Source of the DNA: JAUIAI01 sp041396585
GTDB taxonomy: Bacteria > Pseudomonadota > Gammaproteobacteria > Burkholderiales > Burkholderiaceae_E
NCBI GenBank assembly: GCA_041396585.1
Contig: JAWKYG010000014.1
Coordinates: 1 to 64,000, forward strand
DNA length: 64,000 nucleotides
Reading direction: 5' to 3'
The notes beneath the pieces are model-generated. The model saw only the letters and a list, made by a program, of their open reading frames with translations. It made no database searches and was not told where the DNA came from. Made by a program: the position numbers and the translations under genes. Positions within the stretch are counted from its first letter, which is position 1. Every line of letters begins with the position of its first letter. Below, in pieces: positions 53,282-61,559 of the stretch.

Positions 53282-55207
53282 ATGACCACCGAACGGCCCC
53301 TGGCGCGTTTGGCGCACAGCATCGCCTGGCTGCTCGGCCTGGGCATTGCCCTGCAGTCTGTCTACTCGGCCTACTTCGGTGTTTCGGATCCCACGATTCA
53401 CCGGCCGGTGATCGCCTGGATCTGTCTGGTCGTCGTGATTGCGCACAGGTTCCATGTGCGCGCCCAGCGCACCCAGCACATCAGCTGGCCAGCACTGGCC
53501 ATCGATCTCGCACTGCTGGCACTGATCAGCCTGGGCATCTGGCGATTCCTGGTCAATGCCGACAATGTCGAGAACATGTTGGTCGACTTCTCGCGCGAAG
53601 ACCAGCTGATCGCCTTTGCCGCCGTGGTCGCGCTGATCGAGGTCTCACGGCGCGAGTTCGGCTGGGGTCTGGCCGCGTTCGCGGGTATCACACTCGCCTA
53701 TTGCCTGTGGGGTCAGTTCCTGCCGGGCTGGCTCGGGCATGCCGGCTTCTCGCTCGATCAGGCCATGCAGGGGATCTGGTTCGGCTTTCAGGGCGTGTTC
53801 GGCATGCCGGTGGCCATCCTGCTCGAGGTGCTGTTCATCTACATCGTTTTCGGCGTGATCCTCGAGGCCACCGGCGCCGGTCAGTCGATGATCCGCATGT
53901 CGCTCTGGGTAGTCGGGCGTATCCCGGGTGGCGCGGCCCATGCCGCGATCGTCTCCAGCAGCCTGTTCGGCGCGGTCTCCGGCAGTGTGGTGGCCAATGT
54001 GGTCGGTACCGGCACCTTCACCATTCCCATGATCAAGCGCCAGGGCTTCAAGCCGGCGTTCGCCGGCGCTGTGGAGGCCGCCGCCTCATCCGGTGGGCAG
54101 ATCATGCCGCCAGTCATGGGCGCTGCCGCCTTCCTGATGGCGCAGCTGACCGGCATCTCCTATCTGACCATCTGCGTGGCCGCGCTGGTGCCGGCGCTCA
54201 TCTACTACGGTTCACTGTTTCTGGCCGTCTATGTGGAAGCGAAGCGCCTGGGCATCCGCGGCCTCGAAAAGCATGAGATTCCGCGCCCCACGGCTCAGGA
54301 CTGGCTGCACGCGCTGATGTTCATCGGCCCGATCCTCACGATCATCGCGGTCATGGTCGCCGGCCGCTCACCGGCGATGGCGGGTTTCTGGGCCACGGTC
54401 ATCGGCGTGGCGCTGGGCTTCCTGAACGCCGACGTGCGCCGCAAGCCCTGGGTGCTGATCGACGCCCTGGCGCGGGGCGGTCTGAACTGCGCGCGCATCC
54501 TGGTGGCCGTGGGGGCGATCGGCATCGTGATCGCCGGGCTGAATCTCACCGGGCTGGGCCTGAGCTTCGCCCAGGCGGTGCTGGCCGTGACCGATCAATC
54601 CTTGTTGCTCGGGCTGATTCTCACCGCACTCGCCTGCATCGCGCTCGGCACCGGGCTGCCCACCCTGCCTTCGTATCTGATCATCGTGCTCGTCATGGGG
54701 CCGGCCATCGTCAAGCTCGGCGTGCCGCTGCTGGCCATCCATATGTTCGTGTTTTATTACGGCATCATCTCGCATCTCACGCCGCCGGTGGCACTGGCCG
54801 CCATGGCCGCCGCGCCCATCGCCGACGCCAATCCGGTCGCGGTGGCGATCACCGGTACGCGCCTGGCGCTGGTCAAGTTCGTGCTGCCCTTCCTGTTCGT
54901 GTTCAGCCCCTCGCTGCTGATCGTGGTGGACTTCGCCTGGGGCGAGTTCCTCTGGGCCATGCTGCGTATCCTGGTCATCACCTACGCCGTGACCACGGCA
55001 CTGGCGCGTTTCGACCGCCGCAACATGTCCCGGCCCGAGGCGGCGGTTCGTCTGCTCGGCGCTGCGCTCGCGCTGCTCGAATATCCGTCGCTGGCACTGG
55101 CCGGAATCGTCATCTCCGTCCTGACGATCCTGATTCATCACCTCGGACGCCAGGGCGCTTCCCCCTCGGCGGCCACATCATTGAACGAAAAGGAGACCCC
55201 TCAATGA
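53282..55207 (+). CDS. TAXI-family TRAP transporter fused permease (4TM + 12TM)
   Basis: A single-chain Q/M permease of 641 residues with about 17 predicted helices. The DctQ-like part is at residues 10-120; the DctM-like part starts near 125 (AVVALIEVSRREFGW) and contains EATGAGQSMIRMS, HAAIVSSSLFGAVSGSVVANVVGTGTFTIPMIKR near 225, and EAAASSGGQIMPPVMGAAAFLMA near 265. These are hallmarks of the TRAP fused-permease group that works with TAXI binding proteins. The start is the ATG at 53282. The binding-protein gene overlaps the stop by 4 bp. It faces the alicyclic-acid operon and may import its substrate. Confidence 0.93.
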   Translation: MTTERPLARLAHSIAWLLGLGIALQSVYSAYFGVSDPTIHRPVIAWICLVVVIAHRFHVRAQRTQHISWPALAIDLALLALISLGIWRFLVNADNVENMLVDFSREDQLIAFAAVVALIEVSRREFGWGLAAFAGITLAYCLWGQFLPGWLGHAGFSLDQAMQGIWFGFQGVFGMPVAILLEVLFIYIVFGVILEATGAGQSMIRMSLWVVGRIPGGAAHAAIVSSSLFGAVSGSVVANVVGTGTFTIPMIKRQGFKPAFAGAVEAAASSGGQIMPPVMGAAAFLMAQLTGISYLTICVAALVPALIYYGSLFLAVYVEAKRLGIRGLEKHEIPRPTAQDWLHALMFIGPILTIIAVMVAGRSPAMAGFWATVIGVALGFLNADVRRKPWVLIDALARGGLNCARILVAVGAIGIVIAGLNLTGLGLSFAQAVLAVTDQSLLLGLILTALACIALGTGLPTLPSYLIIVLVMGPAIVKLGVPLLAIHMFVFYYGIISHLTPPVALAAMAAAPIADANPVAVAITGTRLALVKFVLPFLFVFSPSLLIVVDFAWGEFLWAMLRILVITYAVTTALARFDRRNMSRPEAAVRLLGAALALLEYPSLALAGIVISVLTILIHHLGRQGASPSAATSLNEKETPQ

Positions 55208-56241
55208 GATTCCCATTGTCAAAGGTAGCGGGCAGCCTGCTGGCTACGCTGCTGGTCGCCGGCACCGCGATCCCGGCCAGTGCACAGACCACCTCGCTAC
55301 GCGTGCAGACCGGCTCGCCGGGTACATCGTCATTCGTGTTCATCACCGCGATGCAGACGGTGCTTCAGAAGTACCTGCCGGTGCAGCTGAATGTCACCTC
55401 CGGCCAGGCGGCCACCCGCTCCACGCTCGATGCGGCGCGGGGCAATACCGATCTGTTTACGTCGGCGCCCTCGATCAACAAGTACATGGGCGAAGGCATC
55501 GCCATGTTTGCCAAGATGAAGGAGGCACCGGAGCTGTTCCACAAGAATGTCCGTGGCATCCTGAATCACGAGCTCGGGCCGTATCACATCCTGGCCTACG
55601 AGAGCAGCGGCATCAAGGAACTGAAGGACATCAAGGGCCGCAAGGGTTTCATCGGGCCACCGGGCGGTGCGGCCACCGTGGTGGCGCTGGCGGTCATCGG
55701 TGGAGCCACCGGCTACCAGCCCAATGTGGATTTCGAGCAGGCCAAACTCGACTGGACCTCGGGCAATCAGGCCTTTCAGGATCGCCAGGTGGACTTCGCC
55801 ATCATTCCCACCATGTTGCCCAGCCCGAATGTTGAACAGTTCGCGCTGCTCGACAAGATCCGCCTGCTGGATATCCCGGACGCGGCCCTGGATACCCCGC
55901 CGATGAAGAAGATCCTGGGCATTCCGGGGCGCACCATCGTCAAGATTCCGCCCAACGTCTATGGCCCCAACCAGGTCAACACCACGCCGGTCAAGGCCGT
56001 GGGCTCATGGGTCGGGCTGTCCACCCGCGTGGGCATCGACGAGGAAATGGTCTATCAGATCACCAAGGCCATCTTCGAGCATATCGATGAGATCCATTCG
56101 GCCGCCTCGTTCCTGAAGGGCATCACCATCGAAACCGCGCTCAGCGAGATGAATGCCCCGCTGCACAAGGGTGCGCTGCGCTACTACCGCGAAATCGGCA
56201 TCAAAGTGCCCGACGCCCTCGTGCCACCCGAGGCACGTTGA
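55204..56241 (+). CDS. TAXI-family TRAP periplasmic solute-binding protein
   Basis: The substrate receptor for the fused permease, 345 residues. A Sec signal peptide (MRFPLSKVAGSLLATLLVAG, cleavage near ASAQ at residue 28) precedes the TAXI start LRVQTGSPGTSSFVF, the degenerate form of the usual GTASxGGTYYxxG. TAXI proteins bind glutamate and other acids. The ATG overlaps the permease stop (ATGA), so translation is coupled. Confidence 0.93.
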   Translation: MRFPLSKVAGSLLATLLVAGTAIPASAQTTSLRVQTGSPGTSSFVFITAMQTVLQKYLPVQLNVTSGQAATRSTLDAARGNTDLFTSAPSINKYMGEGIAMFAKMKEAPELFHKNVRGILNHELGPYHILAYESSGIKELKDIKGRKGFIGPPGGAATVVALAVIGGATGYQPNVDFEQAKLDWTSGNQAFQDRQVDFAIIPTMLPSPNVEQFALLDKIRLLDIPDAALDTPPMKKILGIPGRTIVKIPPNVYGPNQVNTTPVKAVGSWVGLSTRVGIDEEMVYQITKAIFEHIDEIHSAASFLKGITIETALSEMNAPLHKGALRYYREIGIKVPDALVPPEAR

Positions 56242-56248
56242 GCCCGGG

Positions 56249-56285
56249 CCGACGCTCCCCCCGCATCGGGCGGGGTGAGCGTCGG
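56249..56285. terminator. Bidirectional terminator, TAXI operon / alicyclic-acid operon
   Basis: CCGACGCTC (56249-56257) pairs with GAGCGTCGG (56277-56285), with an inner CCCCGC/GCGGGG stem. It fills the 45-bp gap between convergent genes and can end both operons. Confidence 0.8.
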
Positions 56286-56286
56286 T

Positions 56287-57409
56287 TCAGGACAATCCGT
56301 ATCGCGCATTGTCCGCACCCAGCGCCGGGCTGCTCAGGGCTTCATCCTGGGTTCGCATCGATGGATCCAGCGGCACCGGCAATGCGCTCAGGCGGGCACC
56401 CTCGGCCCCCGCGATCGTTCTGTCGAACAAGCCGCGTGCGCGAAACTGCGGGTCATCGAGCGCCTGCCGGACATCCTGCACGATCGAACAGCAACAGTCG
56501 GCCGCTGCGAACACGCGCCGCCAGTGATCGGCGGATTCACTGGCGATCCGTTGCGCAACCTGCTGCGTGGTGCGGGCCGGGTCGAGCCGATCGTCACGCA
56601 GTGAGTCGTCCAGCCCGATCGCCTCACAGAAGGCGGCCCAGAATTTCGGCTCGATCGGGGCGGCGGCCAGAAACTGCCCGTCGCGCGTTGGATAGATCCG
56701 ATAGCGCGGCGATCCACCGGTGACCATGGCATCGCCATTGCCCGGCCATTGACCGGCCCCCAGACCGTTGCCGATCGCCCAGTACATGAACGGGAACAGA
56801 TTGTCCGCCATCGCAATGTCGAGATACGCGGGCTTGCCGCTGCGGTCGCGCTCACGCAGCGCGAGCAGGATGTTCATGACCGCCGGATACGAGCCGGCGG
56901 CAATATCGGCGATCAGCGCCGGCGGCACCACCGGTGCCTGATCGGGGCCGCGGCTCAGTGCCAGCAAACCGGCATCGCCGATGTAGTTCAGATCATGGCC
57001 GGCAACATCGCGCTTCGGCCCGTGCTGCCCATAGCCGGTGATCGCGCAGTAGATGATGTCGGGCTTGATCGCGCGGACATGCTGGTAGCCGAGCCCGAGG
57101 CAGTCCATCACGCCCGGGCGAAACTGCTCGACGATCACATCGGCCTGTTCGAGCAGCGGGCGCAGACGCTCGCAGGCATCGGGGGCCTTCAGGTCGATGG
57201 CGATGTTGCGCTTGCCGCGATTGAGCATCGCGAAGTTGACGCTCGTGCCAGACCAGCGCGGCTCATAGGTGCGCATCTCGTCACCGCGGCCCCGGGCGCT
57301 CGATCTTGATCACCTCGGCACCGGCCTCGGCCAGGAACAAGGTGGCCATCGGCCCAGGCAGCAAGGTGGAGAAATCGAGCACCTTGATATCGGCAAGCGG
57401 CCCGCTCAT
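56287..57409 (-). CDS. CaiB/BaiF family III CoA-transferase (frameshifted near 57293)
   Basis: Transfers CoA between acyl-CoA and a free acid, about 374 residues. The N-terminus MSGPLADIKVLDFSTLLPGPMATLFLAEAGAEVIKIERPG lies in one frame and the rest (from GDEMRTYEPRW) in another. The junction has GGGG where GGG restores RPGRGDEMRTYEP. Downstream features: NRGKRNIAIDLK, the family Asp region YIGDAGLLALSRG, and LIADIAAGSYPAVMNILLALRER. The ATG overlaps the previous gene's stop, so it is the last gene of the operon. It may recycle CoA to incoming acids, complementing the AMP-forming ligase. Confidence 0.88.
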
Positions 57410-58040
57410 GCTTTGTCGGCCCGTCGTTTGGCCACCACCGCACGCCGTGCCGGCGCATAGGCCGGCGCGCCCGTGGATTCGAAGATCGCCTGGCAGACAT
57501 CGTAGTGCCAGGCGAGCCCGCCGCGCACGACCCGCTCGATCGGGCCGTCGGGATAGCCCAGCCCCAGGCGGCAGGTGAGATCCATGTCGGCCTGGGACGC
57601 GAGCCCTTCATCGAGCAGGCGCAGCGCGGCGTTGACCTTCGGCCGCAGCAGACGATCGATGATGCGGCCGGCCTGATCGGCCGAGACCACCACGGTGAGC
57701 CCGTGCGATTCGAACAATGTGCGGGCCGCCTCGAGCGCCGCCGGCGACGTGGCCGGCTGACGAACCAGTTCGACCAGTGGCGAGGGCGGATCATCTCCAT
57801 TGCGATAGCGGGCAAAGCCGACCACATTCGAGCCCTCAGCCCCGGCCGCCTCGCCCGTGTGAACACCGAGCGATTCCGTGCCCAGTTCGACCAGGATCGC
57901 GCTCAGGCGCTCGTCGGGCTGCAGCGGCACGCCCGAGACCACGAGCACCTCAGCATCATCGAGCGGACCAGCGCCGGCCAGGAACGGGTCACCAGCCGGG
58001 AATGAACGGCTTCGCCGCGTAAGTTCATCGCATAGCGCAT
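57406..58040 (-). CDS. 3-Hydroxyacyl-CoA dehydrogenase C-terminal-domain protein (frameshifted near 57975)
   Basis: About 211 residues. The C-terminal part (SADQAGRIIDRLLRPKVNAALRLLDEGLASQADMDLTCRLGLGYPDGPIERV) is the dimerising 3HCDH C-terminal domain. The N-terminal 100 residues (DDAEVLVVSGVPLQPDERL, VELVRQPATSPAALEAA) look like a shortened Rossmann region that lacks the GxGxxG loop. Start ATG 58040 has GGAGG five bases upstream, and the frame changes before AGDPFLAGAGPLDD. It lies one base after the complete dehydrogenase gene upstream. It might be an accessory subunit or a specialised dehydrogenase lacking its own NAD site. Confidence 0.72.
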
Positions 58041-58041
58041 A

Positions 58042-58923
58042 TCAGCCTCCGAACATCCTGCTGGGGTCATAGGTGAAGAAACCCCGACCCGATTTGCGGC
58101 CAAGCAGGCCGGCGGCCACCATCCGCCGCAACAACGGCGGCGCGGCGCTGCGCGGATCGAGCGTCGCCGGATAGAAGGCCTCGCAGAGCCTCACCTGCGT
58201 GTCCAACCCGATGAGATCGATCAACTCGAGCGGCCCCATCTTGTAGCCGAGCCCGACCTTGATCGCGGTATCGATATCGGCCGCGCTGGCCACACCGGCC
58301 TCGACCGCGCGAATCGCGTCGTTATTGAACGGCACCAGCAAGGCATTGAGAATGAAGCCCGGTTTGTCCTGGGTGCGCACCGGAATCTGCCCGGCCGCTT
58401 CGGTCCAGGCCCAGGCGCGCTGGAAGGTCTCGTCCGAGGTCAGCAACCCGGGGGACATCTCGATCAGCTTCATCAGCTGCGCGGGCAGACAGAAATGCAT
58501 GCCGACGACGCGGTCGGGTCGCTGGCAGCCCGAGGCGATCTCGGTGATCGACAACGTGGAGGTGTTCGATGCGAACAGGGTGTGCTCGTGACACACGGCG
58601 TCCAGCGCACCGAACAGCCGCTTCTTGGTGGCGAGGTCCTCGAACACGGCCTCGATCACCAGATCGCATTGCGCCAGGCCGTCGAGCGCGGTGGTGGCCG
58701 AGAACCGGGCCAGCACCGCGTCCCGATCTTCGGCACGCATCTTGCCGCGCTCGACCGACTTGGCAAAGAAACCCGCGGTCTGCGCCGAGGCGCGCTCGAG
58801 CGCCTCTGCAGACTGGTCATAACAGATCGTGCGAAACCCGGCGCGCGCGGCGACGATCGCAATGCCGGCCCCCATGGTGCCACCGGCACCGCAGACACCG
58901 ACGGTCTGGATTGGCTTGGTCAT
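58042..58923 (-). CDS. 3-Hydroxyacyl-CoA dehydrogenase (3-hydroxybutyryl-CoA type)
   Basis: Oxidises 3-hydroxyacyl-CoA to 3-ketoacyl-CoA with NAD. The 293-residue protein has the Rossmann loop GAGGTMGAGIA near residue 10, SNTSTLSI near 118, the catalytic His/Glu region GMHFCLPAQLMKLIEM near 140, PGFILNALLVPFNNDAI near 185 and GYKMGPLELIDLIGLD near 226. The catalytic His and Glu and the downstream Asn are present, but the usual HFFNP reads HFCLP, so a conserved Asn is replaced by Leu. It overlaps the acyl-CoA dehydrogenase gene by 4 bp. In the alicyclic pathway it could share the 2-hydroxycyclohexanecarboxyl-CoA step with the SDR or act on later beta-oxidation intermediates. Confidence 0.9.
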   Translation of the reverse strand: MTKPIQTVGVCGAGGTMGAGIAIVAARAGFRTICYDQSAEALERASAQTAGFFAKSVERGKMRAEDRDAVLARFSATTALDGLAQCDLVIEAVFEDLATKKRLFGALDAVCHEHTLFASNTSTLSITEIASGCQRPDRVVGMHFCLPAQLMKLIEMSPGLLTSDETFQRAWAWTEAAGQIPVRTQDKPGFILNALLVPFNNDAIRAVEAGVASAADIDTAIKVGLGYKMGPLELIDLIGLDTQVRLCEAFYPATLDPRSAAPPLLRRMVAAGLLGRKSGRGFFTYDPSRMFGG

Positions 58924-60059
58924 CGTGTTCTGAAGCTCCGTCCGATGAGTTGGCGATGAATCTGGTTGGTGCCCTCCCAGATCTGCGTGATCTTGGCGTC
59001 GCGCATCAGACGCTCCACCCGGTGGTCGCGGCAGTAGCCATAGCCGCCGTGCATCGCCAGATCCGAGGCACGCATCTTCGCAATCGAGGCCTCAAGACCG
59101 AAGTCGGCGGCACCCTGCTCCACCAGTTCCCCCACATAGTCGAGCCAGCGCTCGGCCATGGCGAGATCCGTGGCCAGGTCGGCGAGCATGAACTGATTGC
59201 CTTGGAAATCGATCACCCGCTGGCGCGACTGCACCCGCTCGTTCATGTAGCCCACCATGTCGCGAAAGGCCGCCGTGGCAATGCCCAGCGCATGCGCGGC
59301 CACGCTCGGGCGCGACTTGTTCAATGAGGCGAGCAGAATCCGCAGGCCATCGCCCGGCTCGCCGAGCAGATTCGCACGCGGTACGCGCGCACCATCGAAA
59401 AGCAGTTCCACCGTCGGCGCAGCGCGATGGCCCATCTTGTCTTCGACCCGGCCCACCGAGAACCCCGGCGTGTCGCGCTCGACGATCAGGGCAGATATTG
59501 CCGCCTTCGGATCATCGATACCGGACCACTTCCCGAACAGCAGAATCCGCTCGGCGCGGTCCCCGTTCGAGATGAAGATCTTGCGGCCGTCGATGATGAT
59601 GTCGTCACCATCGTCGCGAAAGCGGGTCTTCATGCCGGTGGCGTCCGAGCCCGCATCGCTCTCGGTGATCGCCAGCGAACCGAGGCCGCCTTGGGCGATT
59701 GCCGGCAGCAGACGCTGCTTCTGCGCTTCGGTGCCGAAGTCCACCAACGGCTTCATGCCGTGACAGTTTGTGGCATAGATGATGCCGGTCGAGGCGCAGG
59801 CCTCGGAGATCATCTTTACCGCTTCAAGATACACAGCGAAGCGCACCGGGCTGCCGCCGTAGGCTTCCGGCAGGAACAAGCCGTTCAAACCCAGTTCATT
59901 GACGGCCGCCATACTGGCTTCGGGGTAGGCGGCCTGCGCATCGTAGCGCGCGGCATTGGGCGCGATGACCTCGGCGCAAATGCGCCGCACCTGATCGAGG
60001 ATCAGGGTTTCGTCACCGCTGAATCCACGTTCGCGCTCAAGCTGATCAAAGAGCTTCAT
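58920..60059 (-). CDS. Acyl-CoA dehydrogenase (AliB-like, cyclohexanecarboxyl-CoA dehydrogenase candidate)
   Basis: A FAD enzyme of 379 residues that introduces a double bond alpha-beta to the thioester. It has ITESDAGSDATGMKT near residue 130, the FAD-binding ISNGDRAERILLFGKW region near 165, and the catalytic glutamate in QIWEGTNQIHRQ near 360. The first ATG giving a family-like N-terminus (MKLFDQLERERGFSGDETL) is at 60059 and overlaps the SDR stop, so I do not use the 48 extra upstream codons. Flanked by the ligase, hydratase, SDR and BadI-like genes, it best fits the AliB step: cyclohexanecarboxyl-CoA to cyclohex-1-ene-1-carboxyl-CoA. Short/branched acyl-CoA substrates are alternatives. 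Confidence 0.9.
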   Translation of the reverse strand: MKLFDQLERERGFSGDETLILDQVRRICAEVIAPNAARYDAQAAYPEASMAAVNELGLNGLFLPEAYGGSPVRFAVYLEAVKMISEACASTGIIYATNCHGMKPLVDFGTEAQKQRLLPAIAQGGLGSLAITESDAGSDATGMKTRFRDDGDDIIIDGRKIFISNGDRAERILLFGKWSGIDDPKAAISALIVERDTPGFSVGRVEDKMGHRAAPTVELLFDGARVPRANLLGEPGDGLRILLASLNKSRPSVAAHALGIATAAFRDMVGYMNERVQSRQRVIDFQGNQFMLADLATDLAMAERWLDYVGELVEQGAADFGLEASIAKMRASDLAMHGGYGYCRDHRVERLMRDAKITQIWEGTNQIHRQLIGRSFRTR

Positions 60060-60787
60060 CAGTGATTCATCCCCTGGGCGCCGTCGATGTACAAGGTCTC
60101 GCCGGTCAGAAACGGAATATCCTCGGCGAGCAGACTCGCCACCAGACGGGCCACATCCTCGGCCGAGCCCGGCCCGCCGGTGGGTATGCGCCGTGCCAGC
60201 CACTCACGAATGCCCTTGCGGGAAAGAAAATCCCGGTTGAGATCGGTGGCGATATAGCCGGGCGCCACATTGAGCACCTTGATTCCGTGGCGCGCCCACT
60301 CCACGGCCAGGCAGCGGGTCATCGCGCCCACCGCGGCCTTCGAGGCGCAGTAGGCCAGATGCTCGACCACGCCCAGCTTGTCGAAGAAAGAACCGATGTT
60401 GATCAGCCGGCCCCGGCTGGCCTGCAGATACGGAAACGCCTCGCGCGCCACCACCATGACCGCGGTGGCATTGATACGCATCACGGCTTCGTATTCGGCC
60501 GTGCTCAGCTCATGGCTGGGGGCCGCCCGATGCAGCCCGGCATTGTTCACCACGCCCATGATCGGCCCGGCTGCGGCCACCTCGGCCAGCACAGTGCGAA
60601 CCGCGGCCTCGTCGGTGACATCACAGGCCAGGGCGCGCCCCACGGAGCACTCGCCGCTGCGCGACATACTCACCGGCTCGAAACCGCGCCGGTCGAGTTC
60701 GATGGCGATCGCCGCGCCGATCCCCTTGCTGGCCCCGGTGACGACGATCTGCCCGCGCCGGGGGCTGGCTTGCTCGCGCTCAGGCAT
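60059..60787 (-). CDS. SDR dehydrogenase (BadH-like candidate)
   Basis: A classical SDR of 242 residues. Cofactor loop TGASKGIG near residue 17; NNAG near 80; catalytic SFF..YCASK near 130-146; C-terminal GETLYIDGAQGMNH. In this operon it can oxidise 2-hydroxycyclohexanecarboxyl-CoA to the 2-keto compound, the step done by the SDR BadH in Rhodopseudomonas palustris. Arg/Ser after the second strand (VSMSRSG) could favour NADP. The start 60787 overlaps the hydratase stop by 8 bp; the reading frame extends further upstream into that gene. The role comes from context only. Confidence 0.88.
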   Translation of the reverse strand: MPEREQASPRRGQIVVTGASKGIGAAIAIELDRRGFEPVSMSRSGECSVGRALACDVTDEAAVRTVLAEVAAAGPIMGVVNNAGLHRAAPSHELSTAEYEAVMRINATAVMVVAREAFPYLQASRGRLINIGSFFDKLGVVEHLAYCASKAAVGAMTRCLAVEWARHGIKVLNVAPGYIATDLNRDFLSRKGIREWLARRIPTGGPGSAEDVARLVASLLAEDIPFLTGETLYIDGAQGMNH

Positions 60788-61559
60788 CCTTGAACTCCGG
60801 CTTGCGTTTGGCCACGAAGGCGGCCGCGCCTTCCACGGCATCGTCGGTGGAAAACGCCAGCGTGTTCAGATCGGCCTCGATCTTCAAGCCCTCGGACACC
60901 GGCACATCGCCCGCGCGCATCACCGCCTCGCGCGCGAAACCGAGCACCGGCAGGCTGTAGCCGCTGAAGGTGCGCGCGAAGGCAACGCCATCGGCCAGGG
61001 CGTCCTCGCCGATCAGCCGATGCACCAGGCCGATCCGTTCGGCCTCCTCGGCTGCCACGGTGCGCCCGGTCATGACCATCTCGAGGGCCCGCCCCTCGCC
61101 GATCAGGCGTGCCAGGCGTTGCGTGCCCCCATAGCCCGGAATCACGCCGAGTTTGATCTCCGGCACGCCCACCTTGGCGTTGGGCGTGGCCAGGCGGAAG
61201 GTGCAGGCCAGCGCCAGCTCGAGCCCGCCGCCGAACGCATAGCCATTGATCAGGGCCACCGAGGCCACCGACAGGCGATCGAGCTTGGCGAAGGTGAGCT
61301 GACCGAACTCGGCACCGCGCTTGCGCTCCACCAGCGTGCGCCCCTCGAACTCCTTGATGTCGGCCCCGGCGCAAAAGGCCTTGTGCCCGGCGCCCGTGAT
61401 CAACAGTGCGCGCACCTCACGGTTGCGCCCCCAGGCGTCTACCTGATCAAAGGCCGCGGAGAGTTCCTGCAGCACCTGCGCGGAAAGCGCATTGAGCGCT
61501 TCAGGCCGGTTCAGACGCACGAGCGCGAACTCCTCGTGCCGGCTCAGTTCGACAGTCAT
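60780..61559 (-). CDS. Enoyl-CoA hydratase (BadK-like candidate)
   Basis: A crotonase-fold hydratase of 259 residues. The oxyanion-hole segment is GAGHKAFCAGADIKEF near residue 55-70 and NGYAFGGGLELALAC near 100. Both catalytic glutamates of true hydratases are present: PEIKLGVIPGYGGTQRL near 135 and ALEMVMTG near 158. Ends AAFVAKRKPEFKD, as in standard hydratases. In the alicyclic pathway it would add water to cyclohex-1-ene-1-carboxyl-CoA (BadK reaction). Start and stop overlap neighbouring genes (ATGA with the ligase), showing tight coupling. Confidence 0.9.
   Translation of the reverse strand: MTVELSRHEEFALVRLNRPEALNALSAQVLQELSAAFDQVDAWGRNREVRALLITGAGHKAFCAGADIKEFEGRTLVERKRGAEFGQLTFAKLDRLSVASVALINGYAFGGGLELALACTFRLATPNAKVGVPEIKLGVIPGYGGTQRLARLIGEGRALEMVMTGRTVAAEEAERIGLVHRLIGEDALADGVAFARTFSGYSLPVLGFAREAVMRAGDVPVSEGLKIEADLNTLAFSTDDAVEGAAAFVAKRKPEFKDA

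Noticed and set aside
52991..53479. Upstream extension of ftsH to 53479
   Set aside because: It overlaps the TRAP permease gene antisense, and FtsH proteins begin at the M-x-K..NFWY segment found at 52990.
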